Below, in pieces: positions 36,001 to 48,480 of a DNA stretch of 64,000 nucleotides (its first letter is position 1; the number at the start of each line of letters is the position of its first letter). The translations under genes and the position numbers were made by a program. The stretch lies in the NCBI GenBank assembly GCA_001414345.1, contig LLCB01000227.1, forward strand, positions 1-64,000. The letters run 5' to 3'. The DNA is from Hymenoscyphus infarciens (lineage: Eukaryota > Ascomycota > Leotiomycetes > Helotiales > Helotiaceae). The notes beneath the pieces were generated by a model that saw nothing but the letters and a program-made list of their open reading frames with translations, was not told the DNA's origin and searched no databases.

Positions 36001-38479
36001 AAATATATTCCTTTATAGCTAATAACTCTTTTATAAACATCTTATATAAAGAGGAATATCTAAGAGTATTTAAACCTTTAAGATTAATCTTATAGTCGTA
36101 GTATTAGTAAGGTAGGAGAGTGTCTAAGACAGCCTTAGAAAATACCTCTTTAAAGTCCTAGTACTTATTAGGAAGAGTAATATTAAGAGCTATATCTAGT
36201 TCTTAATTAGCTATAATAGTATTAATTTTATATATACTTATAATAAACATCTTACTATTCTCTTAAAGTAAGTAATAATATATTCCTATAGCTAAAATAG
36301 CTAAAATATTAATAATAGAGTCTAACTTCTTTAAAATAAAGGGTTTTTAATAGTATACTAGAGTAAGTACCTTCTTTATAACGCTTTTAAGTTCTTTCTT
36401 TATAACCTAGTATTTTACTTATATTAAGGACTTATAGCCTCCTCTACTATATATAGTTAGAGTATAACTAGCTAAGGTTATAGTATTAATTTTAAGGTAA
36501 TCTATAGGCTCTAAAAGCCTTCTACCTTATTAGCGCTGTTTATCTATTTCTATAGCTTAGTTATAAGTATTAGCTTTATCTTAATAAGAGAGTATAGAGT
36601 CTTTTAGTTATATAGCGTCTTAAGAGAGAGAAGTTAGCTATTAAGTAGAGAAGTAAGGCTTAAGGTTATTAAGCTAGAGTAGTTTCTAATAAGTTATATT
36701 AATATTAATATAAAAGTACTTAAAGAACCTCTAGCTAAAGATAATATTATATAAACCTAAGTCTAAAAGAATAAATAGTATATTAAAGAATTTATAGCTA
36801 TCTAAGATATAATTTAAAAGGAGATAGTATATAGCTTTACCTTTAATTTCTCTATTATATCTATAAATCTTAATAGAAGTAGGAAGTCTTTTAGTCTTTA
36901 AACTATAGAACTTTATAAGGTTATAACTAAGTTATATATTTATAAAAGAAAAGGCATTTACTCTAAAATTACTAAGAGTAGTAGTTTATATACTAAATCT
37001 ATTAATAGTTATTATACTAGGTAAAGTAAACGCTTTTCTACTAATTAATAACTATAGATTAATTTTAGAGAGATTAATCTTATATTTACCTAAGGAGGAG
37101 TCTTCTTTTAAGCTTTTTTATTTCTTAACTTTAAACTAGTATCTTTTCTTTTAAGCTCTTTAAAATTAACTCTATATATCCTTAGCTTTAGATAATCTTT
37201 AATATAATAACTAAGCTTACTATAGTTAAAGCACTTATCTAATAGTTCTAGAGTTAAGTAGTTATTTATAGTAAGAGCGTTAGAGCGTCTAAGAGAGATA
37301 AAAGAGGCTATAAAGGAAGAAGAGCTAGTAAGTATAGAAGTAGGTATATATAGGTTTAGAGTAAGAGGAAAGTTCGTTACTTATACTCTTTAAGAAGTAA
37401 GATTTTAGAGGTTGTTATTAATACTACTTATAAGATTATAAAAGGAGTTTATATCTCTCTTAGCTTAGAACTTAGTAATAATAAGAGATTAATATAGTAT
37501 AAGGGTTAACTTATTCTATAAGTCTTCTATCTAGTCTTATAAAAAAACTTTAGCTTTATCTATAAGTTATTAGAACTTAGTATAGAAGTTATAGAAAGTT
37601 TCTATCTTTAATATAATAAAGTCTTAGTATTAGATATAAGCTTCTTAGTATAAGTAAGAGCTAATAGTAATATTTTAAAGATAAGTTAATATCTCTTTAT
37701 AGCTATAGAACTAGTTAATAGTATTAAACTTATATCTTAGATAAATATAGTTTTAAGCTCTTCTAAAAGTATAATAGTAAATTAAATTTATTCTTACTTC
37801 CTTAGACTTAAAGTAGTTAATATTAATAGATAACTTCGCTATAATTTTAGTTTCCTAGGTTATATAAGTAAATTTGTCTTTTATAGTAAATTAGTAAAGA
37901 TTAGCTATTCTACTTATCTTCTTAGATAATAGAACTATAGAAGAGGAATAAGTTATATTAAGAGTTTATAGCTAAATAGGGATATATTAATAGGAAGTAC
38001 TAGCTATATTTAAAGTATTTACTTTAAGTTTATAAACTTTACTTATTAATAAGGTTATTACTTTAAGAATTTATTATAAAGTAGAGTTAGATAGAGGTGA
38101 TTTAAAGATCTTATACTATAAGGAACTAGTAGTTACCTTAGTAGAAGAAGGTAGTAGTAGTATAGTAATAGCTAGTATATATGTTTTTTTAGGTCGAGTT
38201 CTTAAGCTAGATTAGAATATAATATTAATAGAAGAGAGAAGAGGGATTAGCTCTACTAACTCTAAAGTAGAGTAGAATAGTTCTTAGGTTAATAGGTTAC
38301 TTTTAAAGGACTCGACATAGCTAATAGAAGAATGCTAGACCTTACTACTTAACGTAAATAGGTTAAGCTTTATAAAGAAGGATAGTAAATTTAGTAGATT
38401 TAATATAAGTAAATATATATATTATTATTAGGATATTAGTAAAAGCCTTTCTAAGTAAAGAGGGAGAGTTTAGTTTTAG

Positions 38480-38659
38480 TATAATAGCTTTCTATAAATA
38501 TATAAAGAGAGTACTTATAGAATAGTATCTAATATTAAGGAAAACTAAACTAAAGAGAAAAGCGAAGAGTATAGATACTCTAGCTTTATTTATATATATT
38601 AAGTAAAGCCTCGAGCTAACCTAGTTACGTAAGTGACGTATATAACTAGGACTATTATA
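38480..38659 (-). repeat. Right (5') LTR of the gypsy element, 180 bp
   Basis: It begins TATAATAG and ends ACTATTATA. It shares the AAAGCGAAGAGTATAGATAC and GTGACGTATATAACTAGGAC blocks with the left LTR. It retains more CpG and CpA than the left copy, so the two LTRs were mutated unequally. Confidence 0.9.
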
Positions 38660-38664
38660 ATAGT

Positions 38665-41600
38665 ATTACTAAGCTTACTAGATTTAAGCTTTTTACTAGA
38701 TCTTATTTTTAGTCTTATACTTTAGAATTAGGATATAAGAGAGCGCGGTTAATAGTTTTATAATTTAGCTCTAGCCTCGATTCAGCTCTAGCTCTATACT
38801 AAGAGCGCTAAGTCTTAGCTCTAACTCTATTCTAAAACTACCTATTTATATATACTCTCTTTTATATCTAATCTATTAAAATAATACTACTCTACTATAT
38901 ACTAATCTATATATATCTAAAGAGCGAGTAATTATATATCTAATATACTTAAAATCATCTAAATTAGACTCTTTTTAGTAGCGTTATTATGATCTAAAAT
39001 AATACGTATAAATATAATCTATAGGAAGCTACTTATATACTCTAACTACTAATATCTCTAGGTTAGTAATAGCTCTCTTTTAATACTACTCTTCTAAAAG
39101 AGCTTTAAATTAAAAGCTAAATACATATATTAATTATTTAAGCTTTAAGAAGTATTTTAATAAAAAAAGTATAGTAAATAGATATATAGTAGTATTAAGT
39201 AATAAATTATTAAAAATTATAACTTTAGTAGACTTTTAGTAATACTAAAACTAAGAATACTAGTATAATAAAAACACTTAAGTTATATATATAAAAGTGA
39301 ATTAAAAGAGCTATAATTAATTAAATAGATTAATTAGATACTAATTAATTTATCTACTAAGTATAAAGTAAAAAGGCCTTCTATGTTATACTTAACTTTT
39401 TAAGTGTTAATACCTCTTAGTTTAAGAGAGTCTCTTCTGCTTTACTAAACCTACTATATCTAAAACATTTATTCTACTAAAACGCTGCCTTTTAAACTAT
39501 TAACTAGTAGATTAGAAGCTCCTTTCTTATTAGTATAGGCTCTTATAGTATTTTTACTATATAACGTATACGAAGTGCTCTTAGAGTAGATAGTTAATAG
39601 TCTACTTTTATAGAATACCTAGGTCTAAACTATTAACTAACCTACGTAGCCTCCTTAGCTATCTCTTTTATTTATATCTTAAAAGTGCTTTTATATATAC
39701 TAAAAGTACTAAAAAAGAGCCTATTATACTTATTTTACTTTTAGAGCTTTAAAACTTATAATTAGATATACTTATATATAAGGCATAGATAAACTTAGTA
39801 AGAGCCTCTTAAATTAAGAGACTTATTAGAATTAGCTAGACTATACTTTTCTCGTTTTTCTTATAATATATTTATTACTTTCAAAGATTATCTCTTATTT
39901 TTAGAGGTATTTATATATAATTAATCTTCTTTTTCTTTTATTAGATTACTATATATATCCTAGATATTTCTATAGTTATTCTACTTCTAATATCTCTATA
40001 TAATCGGTTAATCCTTTATATATATATATATACTCTTATTCTTGAAGTATATATATTTAGTTTTAAATTAAGGATTATTCTAAGCTAAACTTATAAATAT
40101 CTCGTTCTTCTGCTAGCGAGCTAATTTAACGTTATTATATATACCTTTTATACCTACTTTCTTTCTATTCTTATCTCTAAAGCGCTACTAAAAGAGCTCT
40201 TAATCTCTTTTATATATATAATCTTAGGTAAAGAAACAAAGCTATTAATATATTAGTAATTACTTCTTAATTTAAGAAGCTTTACTTATACTATACTAGC
40301 TTATCTTATAATACTATGAGATTACTATCTCCTTTTATACTATATTAAGCACGCTCTTCTAGTACTTTAAAAGAAGAGATATACCTCTTATCTTAATCGA
40401 AGTACTTTTATACTTCTAATTTTAAAAGATATACTTAATATTCTTATACTTTATAGCTATATCTACTTTTACTTTATTAATAGTAATACTTATAAGGCTG
40501 AGCTTAGAGATATCTACTATTATCTCTCTCTTTCTCTTTCTCTTTACTCTTTAAATTTTAGAGGCTTTTAGCTAGGCCTCGAACGTTAGCTAGGAAATTA
40601 GTATACTAGGAGTATTAATCCTAGCCTTATACTTAGCTCTTTTTAAAACTAAAAGCTTTGAATTCTTTGAATTAGAGCTTACTTAAAAGAGATAATTATA
40701 AGTACTTTAGTATTTATACTTATAAAGGTAGTAGTAGTATATATAGTATTCGCTAGACGCTCTAGTACTAGAAGAGGCTTGCTTTAAAAGAGAGGTATAA
40801 AAGTAGAGGTAGAGGTAAAGAAGAAGGTTAGCTACTACTTATTTCTTATATTCTTATAAAGAAAGGTCTTTCTTCTACCTTTTAAGAGTAAATTTAGTAG
40901 GTGTTTTAAAATCTCGCTTAGTAAATCGTCTAATAGCTTTAAAGAGTATAAATTGCTTATAAGGGTAATAATTATTAAGATCTAGATTAGTTTAAGCTAA
41001 ATATATAGTATTAAGTAAATTAGAGGACTTGAGGATAAGAGACGAGTATATAAGCTCTTAAGCTAATTAAGTACTCTCTTTCTCCTTCTTTACTCTAGGC
41101 TTTTTTAGAGGTATATTAAGAGAGGATAAAAGTATATAAAGAAGTAAAAGATAAATAAATAAAGTAAGAAAGTAAAGATATAGATTTAAGTATAATTGTC
41201 TAGATTAGTCTTCTAAGCTTCTAAATTTAAGAGGCTTTAGTATATAAGAAGGCTAGTATACGAGATATTAGTATACTATAATATTAATCACTTTCTTTTT
41301 AAGCTCTTACTTTAAGAAGGAATTTAATAAATTTAAAGAGTATTTCTTTAACTCTCTATTTTTAATTATCTGCTTAATTAATTATTCTTTTAATTAATTA
41401 TTCTCTCTTGAATTATCCTCTCTTAATTATTCTCTTTTAATTATCCTCTCTTAATTATCTTCTCTTGATTATTCTCTCTTGATTATTCTCTTTTAATTAT
41501 CCTCTTCTTAATTTATTTAAATTATAGATTATATTAAGAGTTAAGAGCTAGTTTAAAAGCTTAGAGAGAAGTTCTTAAATATTATAGATATTAATAAGGA

Positions 41601-42232
41601 TATACTTAAAGTAAGAGATACTCTTAATAGAGTAAGTAACGCTTTTTCTAGAGATATTACGCTTAAGGCTAAGAAGGAATTTAATCTTAAACTTAAGCGT
41701 TTATAGAAGAATATTAAAGATCTTTTAAAAGCTGCTCTTACTACTAGTACTTAAAGATAGTATATAAGCTTTTAGAAAAGCTTTCTCTTCTATATTAATT
41801 TAATAGGTAAAGTTTAAGTACTTAAACGTTTTACTAAGTATATACTTAACTTTGTAATCTCTTAGATTACTAAGTATTATAAAAGGAAGGATAGAGTTAA
41901 GAGAGATTTATACTTAAAGGCTTAAAAGATAAGAGTAGCTGCTTTTTAAAGGTTCTATTAATAGTATAATCAAGAGACCTAGGAGTAGTAGAAGATAATA
42001 TAAGGCCTATTTAATAGTAATTCTTTAATATTAAAGAATATAAGTATATATATAACCTTCTTACTTAAGAAAAAGGTATATCTAATCTTCTTTTATTACT
42101 CTTTAAAAGTAAGAGACTAATTTACTTACTTTTAGATATAAGTAAAAGAGGTCTTAACGAGTATACGCTAGCTTACTAAGGATAAATTAAAGCTTCTTTA
42201 TAATATAAATAGCTTTTAGGATTTAAAAGACT
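38665..42232. other. AT-rich RIP-degraded repeats, family not determined
   Basis: No open frame. Pieces near 41530-42200 look like former plus-strand coding sequence, but I could not assign a family. The minisatellite at 41345-41515 is the only clear internal structure. Confidence 0.6.
41345..41515. repeat. Minisatellite, unit about TCTCTTAATTATCC
   Basis: About ten imperfect copies of a 14-16 bp pyrimidine/AT unit (TTAATTATTCTCTC, TTAATTATCCTCTC, TTGATTATTCTCTC) follow one another. Confidence 0.8.
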
Positions 42233-42237
42233 TTAAT

Positions 42238-42548
42238 TGTAACGGCACGAAATACATACTACAGGAGAAGAGGTATATAGGAGTGCGTTCGAGACTGAAT
42301 AACGTGAGTAGATACTAGGCTCTGATATAGAAGAAAAGGAAAAACTATCCCTCTCTACTCTAGGAGTAGGCTACTATATATAAGAGGTTCGGATAGTATA
42401 AAAAGGGTCTGAAACTGAACAACCTCGGCTAATATAAAAGCTTAAACCTACGTAACCTTTCTAAAATAGACTATGTAAGATAATAACTGCTGAAACCCTA
42501 TATGTGGCAGGTACTCCCAGCTATCTAGGATGACGGCATGCCGTTACA
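42238..42548 (-). repeat. Left (3') LTR of the gag-only element
   Basis: Starts TGTAACGGCA and ends TGCCGTTACA, a perfect 10-bp terminal inverted repeat. It is the best-preserved LTR of this family in the window. Confidence 0.92.
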
Positions 42549-43107
42549 TCCCCCTCCCTTAAAAAAGACTCGTCCTCGAGTCTGTCTCTCTTGTTGTTCA
42601 GGGTTGAATCGGGATGCTGTGGCATCATTGTCAAAGTCGAAGTATTTGTTGTAAGCGAGAAGGTCAGGGTCTGAATCGTAGCTGACTTGGTTCGAAGATT
42701 AATTATATTTTGTTGTAAGCGAGACGAGATGTCGATTTTAGGTCCGAATCGTAACCGAACTAATTCGTAGATGTTTGTAAAAGAGACTTCGTTTTCAATC
42801 CTTCAATAACAAAAGCAAGCATTTTCGTTCGCTAAAAGAGTGTGGTCTGATCTGTCTAGCAGGTCAGAAAAAGTTTAAAGTTTAAAAAAGTTTAAAAAGT
42901 TTAAAACCAGAGTTGAAGGCGAATTTAGAGTAGAGTCGGAAGTCGTTCGGTTGAGAAGCAGTGATAACTCAGTTAAGAGCTCACTTCAAGAGCGTACCGA
43001 TTCACATCTGATTCAAAGAATTCAATGAAAAAAGGACTTCTGGCCCGGCCAGAAGTGAAAGAAAGTAAAGAATGTAAAGACTGTAAGACTCTGTACCAGA
43101 GTCGGTG

Positions 43108-43330
43108 GGGTTTCGGCTGGTCAAAGGAGTTTGTTGTCGAATGTTAAAAACGCTGTCCGAAGTTCAGGACAACAAAAGGAGCAGTTTCGGTTGGTCAAAT
43201 GCGAAGTTGTAGCCGAGTTGTCGAAGTTGAAATTGTTGTCTAAGATCGAGACAACAAAAGGAGTAGTTTCAGCTGGTCAAAAGAATTGATGCCGAAGGTT
43301 ATCGTATTATTTCGGCTGGTTAAAGAGTTG
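43108..43330. repeat. Imperfect repeats with TTTCGGCTGGTCAAA core
   Basis: The core occurs at about 43111, 43185, 43267 and 43310, joined by related AGACAACAAAAGGAG and GTTGTCGAA blocks with 44-82 bp spacing. It lies in the 3' non-coding part of the gag-only element. Confidence 0.75.
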
Positions 43331-43599
43331 TTACTGAAAGTTATCGTATTACCTTGTTCTCTCCCTAAATCAAGGTACTTAAGGACTTATTCATCTTCTA
43401 ATTCCGATTCTACTTTAGAAGTAGTAGAAGATTCACTATTAGATCGTGGAGAGTTTAGAGCTAGATTAGATAAGGAGGAGGTATTTTGGACCGAAGTGCT
43501 AATATTACGTAACTTAGCGTTTCGGCGTGTCTCCTTATCTAAAACTAAAAGATTAGACGCTATCTTAACAAAGTTATAGTTCTATTATCTCTTTCTTAA

Positions 43600-44478
43600 A
43601 GCAGCTAAGTTTTAGAGCTGTGGTATAATCTTGTCCTACATTTAAAAGAACTATTCCGATTCTAGTATGTCTCTAAGTATAGCTATACTTAAAAAGCGAC
43701 TCTTGAAATCAGTAAAGGTTTCTCTAGCGTTATCTATCTACAAGGCTACGAAAGCGTTCTAAGCGTCCTTTGTCTTGTAACCGGTTAAAAAGTAGGTATC
43801 TAAAAGGGCAACTATATCTTCTTAATCTTTAAAAGTAAGGTCTAACTCTAACTTATATCTAGGCTTTAGGTAGTTCCTAGCTAGTCTAGTTATCGTACCC
43901 TAAATAAGGGCTTTTCAGGTTAGAGGGGAGTTATAATAATCAGCATTTACAGAGAGTCTATCGCGTACTAATATCTTCTATTATCGGTATATAGGTGAAA
44001 TGCTGTTATCTAAAGGTTCAATCTTTTCAGTTATCTTACTTTTTCGTCGAGAGATATTCGAAGGGGCTTCAGTGCTGTATCGAGTAGGGGTGGAATGTTA
44101 GAAGGTATCAGGGGTAGCTACGTCCCTTTATTGAAAGGGGTATGAATTTAAGCTTAGAAGCAGAAGAGGGTCGGATTGAGGAGGGTTCGGAGGAGGGTTC
44201 AAAAGCGAAGCGAGATGTTGATTTTGAATTGTAAGTTCGCTTACTCTCCTTTCCAGCTCAGCTAGCCGATCCTTTGTTTCTTGATTCTCTGCTTCTAAAG
44301 CTTGTATAACCAACTGTATCTGGTCTGTATTTAAGAAGTCTTACTAGTCTCTTCGACTGTTATTATTGTTTCGTCGAGATCTTCTAGATCTTGGTGTGCG
44401 GATGCTATTCAGGCGGCTTTCGGAAAGGGGGGTGGCCCTGGAAGAGGGTTCAACGCTATTTGGCGGAACTGTTGACAT
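43600..44478 (-). pseudogene. Broken gag of the non-autonomous LTR element
   Basis: The frame starts at the ATG at 44478 (MSTVPPNSVEPSS) and has a Ser/Arg-rich leader. It then holds a heptad coiled coil at 44313-44200 (LVIQALEAENQETKDRLAEL). The Retrotrans_gag-like core around 43900-43640 includes ARNYLKPRYKLELDLTFKD, FVALQDNARETFTDFKSRFL and a W-x-K region. Several in-frame stops occur, mainly TAG where Trp or Gln is expected. Gag assembles the particle in LTR elements. This copy cannot make a full product without stop readthrough. Confidence 0.75.
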
Positions 44479-44854
44479 AATGTCGAATGGGGGGGGGGGG
44501 GTAAGAGCAGATTCGGAAGCCTTCGCGATGACTTTTTGGTGATAGTCGACTTATTCACCGAACCTGTGTACAGCAGTCCCTGTACGGAGAGGGTTATTAG
44601 AAGCCTCTAGAGTACTTAGCGTATTCCTGCTTCCTTAACGTGTAAAACATGCTTTTTACTAGCTATCTGAAACCGATACTAAACCCTGATATTACTGGCC
44701 GTCTAGGTAGTCTTCGATTACCCGGCTATTTGAGGATGTTATTGTCCTAGTCTGAATCTAGGCTGAGTCGTATTTGAAAATAAAAGGAGCGATAACAAGC
44801 TTAAAAGAGATATTATAAATGCTATTACTAGCGAAGTAGAGTTTTTCCTTTTTA

Positions 44855-45167
44855 TGTAATAGTACGAAATATATACTATAGGAGAAGAGGCATATAAGAG
44901 TACGTTTAAGACTAAATAACGTAAGTAGATACTAGGCTCTGATATAGAAGAAAAGGAAAAACTATCCCTCTCTCTACTCTAGGAGTAGGCTACTATATAT
45001 AAGAGGTTTAGATAGTACAAAAAGGGTCTAAAACTAAATAACCTCGGCTAATATAAAAGCTCAAACCTACATAACCTTCCTAAAACAGACTATATAAGAC
45101 AATAACTGTTGAAACCCCATATGTGGCAGGTACTCCCAGCTATCTAGGATGACGGTATGCCGTCATA
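44855..45167 (-). repeat. Right (5') LTR of the gag-only element
   Basis: Matches 42238-42548 throughout. It shows more C to T and G to A changes than the left LTR, and its ends are eroded to TGTAATAG...GCCGTCATA. Confidence 0.92.
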
Positions 45168-45394
45168 TTAATAGTAATTAGAGTAGTATTAAAGAGAAGT
45201 CTCGGTAAGTAGAAGAGAGGCAACGCTATATAATATAAGTAGTATATCTTCTTGTCTTTTTATATCTACTTTATATTAATAAAGTACTTAATATTAAATA
45301 ATATTATATTAAGTAGATAGGAGATAATAATAGTAGAGAGATTAGGCTCACTTTAAGGTTTCGTAAAACATACTAGTTTAGTAGTAAGTATAAT

Positions 45395-45395
45395 A

Positions 45396-45446
<51 letters not shown>
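45395..45446. repeat. (TC)n microsatellite
   Basis: About 26 CT dinucleotides with two single-base interruptions. Confidence 0.95.
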
Positions 45447-46170
45447 GCTAATTTATTAAAAGAGGTCTAACCTTTCTACCTTTATTATAATAAAGAGAAG
45501 CCTTATATATACTCTATAAGGGCTCTTTTAAAGTAGATCTATTACTCTTAAATTACTAAGAGATATCTCTTTTAATACTATACTACTTATAATATCCTTA
45601 TTAAGGAGAATAAGCTAATTATAAATATACTACGTATTCTCTCTCACTTTGAGAAGCTTTTTATTAATTACTTACTTTACTTAGGCCTAGGATACCTTTC
45701 TTAAAGCTTTTTATAGGAACCTTATTAAGATTAGAGAGATAGACTCTAGTACTTATAATATATATACCTTTTGCTAAGAAGGGGTAAGATATCTTATAAG
45801 TGTATTAGAGTAGAATATCTCTAAGATATATAACTAGAGTAGATAGTCTCTTAAGTTTAATAACCTAACGATTATATACTATTTACTAAGGTAGAACGAT
45901 AATCTAGTAAACTTAAGAGAGGACTTTATAAAGCCTCTTAAATTATAAATAAAGATATGTCTTATATATAGTAGAGTATATCTAAATTATAAGTAAAAGT
46001 ACTAGTATATAGATAATTAAGATATATAAATATTTAAAAACTTAACTTGAAACTTGCTTATTTACTTCTGAGATTAAAAGGCTTTAATATACTTTATACT
46101 ACTTATAAATAATAGAGAGTATTAATATTTATATATAATAAAGTAAATAAATAAGTTAATAAAGGTTCTA

Positions 46171-46830
46171 GTCTTAATTTAAGAGACTTTTAAGCTTATT
46201 TAGTAGATAATATTAATACTTAATACTCTAGATAACTAAGTATATCTATATAAGATATATAAAGGTATACTAGCTAGTAGAGAGATAACTAAATAGAAGA
46301 TTCTGTCTTAATTTAAGAGTCTTTTAAGCTTATTTAGTAGATAATATTAATACTTAATACTTTAGATAACTAAGTATATCTATATAAGATATATAAAAGT
46401 ATACTAGCTAGTAGAGAGATAACTAAATAGGAGATTCTCTCTTAATTTAAGAGTCTTTTAAGCTTATTTAGTAGATAATACTAATACTTAATACTCTAGA
46501 TAACTAAATATATCTATATAAGATATATTAAAGTATACTAGCTAGTAGAGATATAACTAAATAGGAGATTCTCTCTTAATTTAAGAGACTTTTAAGCTTA
46601 TTTAGTAGATAATACTAAGACTAGATACTTTAATATATATTATATAGATATATTTAGTTATCTAGAGTATTAAGTATTAGTATTATCTACTAAATAACCT
46701 TAAAAGTCTCTTAAATTAAGAGAGAATGTTCGATTTAGTTATCTCTCTACTAGCTAGTATACTTTTATATATATTATATAGATATATTTAGTTATCTAGA
46801 GTATCTAGTATTAGTATTATCTATTTAAGA
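46171..46830. repeat. 134-bp tandem array that turns into its inverse
   Basis: Direct copies start at about 46173, 46306, 46441 and 46575 (spacing 133-135 bp), each opening CTTAATTTAAGAG and containing ATACTAGCTAGTAGAGA. From about 46630 to 46830 the same unit continues on the opposite strand for about one and a half copies (TTAGTTATCTAGAGTATTAA, then CTCTTAAATTAAGAG). The turning point lies near 46625. Confidence 0.9.
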
Positions 46831-47910
46831 AAAGATTAGCTCTTTAATTAGTATTAAATTAGATTACTTTTTATATTACTTATATAGTATATATAAAAGT
46901 AAAAAGCCTCTGAGATTAAGAGACTATTAAGCGTATTCGAGGTATTGTTATAAAGCGCTAGTATTAAAAGTGTTAAAGTACTATCTCTCTATTCTATATA
47001 TCTATACTTCTATACTCTCTAGATCTTTATTATATATCTAGATCTTAAATAAGACTATTATTCTAGATAGTAAAAAGAGTATTAGATCGTTTCTTTATAT
47101 TTAATAATATCTTAATTTAAAAGTTAAAGCTAAATTAATCTTAGAGAAGTAGAAGTATTATATTATAATAATCTTCTATAAGGCGATTAGGAGTATTAGG
47201 CGTAGTAGGCTATAGAGAATTAGTAAAAAGGCTCTTAAATTAAGAGGCTTTACTTATATTACTAAGGAACTTATGTTTTACTAAATATGCTTCTAAGAAA
47301 GCTTACTTATAATTATAACTATATTATAAGACGTCCTCTTTTAATTATATATTATTATATATAATAAGCTAATAAAGTAAGTAAAAGCCTCTGAAAGTAA
47401 GAGGCTTTTAACTTATAGAATCGACTATTAAGTAGTAGCTATAGCGATAGGAATAGTATTTAGTTATCTTATTAGCTCTTTAAGTCCTCTTAGTATTAAT
47501 TTAAAATATTATACAACTATATATATATATTAGAATATTTCCTAAATATATAAAGCTTATAAGACTGTCTAGGATATATATTATAAGCGTTTAGCGAGAT
47601 CTAGGTTATTAGTAGTAAGGAGGCTATTTATAGAACGCTTTCTATCTTAATAGGCGTGCTAGGCTTATAATCGAATACTATATATTAAAGAGTAATTAGT
47701 ATATATTATTAGAGTACTTTAGAGCTTTTAGAAAGCTCTTAAGAGCCTTAGAAGTAGTAGAGGAGAGTAAATATTATAGAGTAAAAGAGAAACTTACTAG
47801 ATGCTCTAAGAGTATAATTTAGCTTATTCTTAGCTCTATATAACCTTACTGTTTATAAAGGTAAATATAAAAGGTATATTAATTGATTTAAAGCTATTTA
47901 GAGACGAAAA

Positions 47911-48103
47911 AGAGACGGTTTACGACCGCGGCCGCGGTTGAAAGTGTACCTGATACTTAAAAGTTACTTACGTCGCGATTTAAGGTTATCTATACTTTTT
48001 TTTTAATAGAGTAAGTACGTGATTTACTAATTAGGCCTAGCGGGCTTAGCAACGCTAGGTTTCAGACTACGGTCCTATATCTAAAAACTGTTAATCCGTC
48101 TCT
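47911..48103. mobile_element. Small TIR element (MITE-like) of 193 bp
   Basis: AGAGACGGTTTA at the left end mirrors TAATCCGTCTCT at the right end. The interior keeps GC-rich motifs including CCGCGGCCGCGG (47926-47937) and GGCCTAGCGGGCTTAGC. I could not define a target-site duplication, so the superfamily is unknown. Confidence 0.5.
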
Positions 48104-48480
48104 AGAATTATATAATATAACGTATAAGGTAAAAATCATATATCTAAATAGCTAGATTTATAGATTTAAATAAATAGAGTACTTTAAAAAAAGAATTATA
48201 TTAATAGCTTCTAAAATAGTCTTAAAGTTTCTTATATAGCTTATATTAATAGAAGTAGGAATAGTTTTATTTTTTAGTTTTAGTACCCGAGTTATTAAAG
48301 AGTATACGATTAGTACTATTATAATAATAAAGAAGTGATATAGTATAGTAATAATATTAGCTTTAAAAATAAATATATACTATTATAATATTCTAAAAAT
48401 ATATTTATTCAAAATACTATAGTATTTTACTATGATAATACTACTAGCAACATTGTATATATTAGTTTTAGTTTAACTAG

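Larger units (their letters stand above)
32871..38659 (-). mobile_element. Full-length but RIP-killed Ty3/gypsy LTR retrotransposon
   Basis: Two LTRs flank 5.4 kb, and the 5-bp target-site duplication ATAGT sits at 32866-32870 and 38660-38664. The polypurine tract abuts the left LTR (seen as CTACCCCCCTTTT at 33062), so transcription runs leftward. The eroded minus-strand coding order is: Gag with a CFNYSKLSYYIKDY knuckle (near 37220); reverse transcriptase with AIKEYILENLYKGFIKYS (near 36010) and the catalytic loop as SIYLDNILIY (near 35600); RNase H with YIYTNYKALKYF (near 34950); and integrase with NIFIVIDYLFK (near 34200). This Gag-RT-RH-INT order is that of Ty3/gypsy. Many Trp codons are TAG and every domain is interrupted. 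Confidence 0.9.
42238..45167 (-). mobile_element. Gag-only, non-autonomous LTR retrotransposon
   Basis: 2930 bp bounded by 311- and 313-bp direct LTRs and by the 5-bp target-site duplication TTAAT at 42233-42237 and 45168-45172. A polypurine tract seen as CCCCCTCCC follows the left LTR, so the element is transcribed leftward. The internal 2.3 kb holds one gag frame and a repeat-rich tail but no protease, RT, RNase H or integrase. It must therefore have relied on another element. The interior keeps a near-normal GC content and the left LTR still has CpG sites. This makes it clearly younger than the surrounding block. Related LTRs lie at 9137 and 30480. Confidence 0.88.
45173..48480. other. AT-rich RIP-degraded repeats
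   Basis: No open frame. It contains a dinucleotide microsatellite, a direct-plus-inverted 134-bp repeat array and a small TIR element near 47911. The rest shows RIP-like composition without assignable family. Confidence 0.6.

Noticed and set aside
43286..43579. 97-codon plus-strand frame within the gag-only element
   Set aside because: Antisense to the element's transcribed strand; low-complexity and without homology.
46171..46830. Possible CRISPR-like repeat array
   Set aside because: Units are 134 bp with no unique spacers, the array inverts itself, and the genome is eukaryotic.
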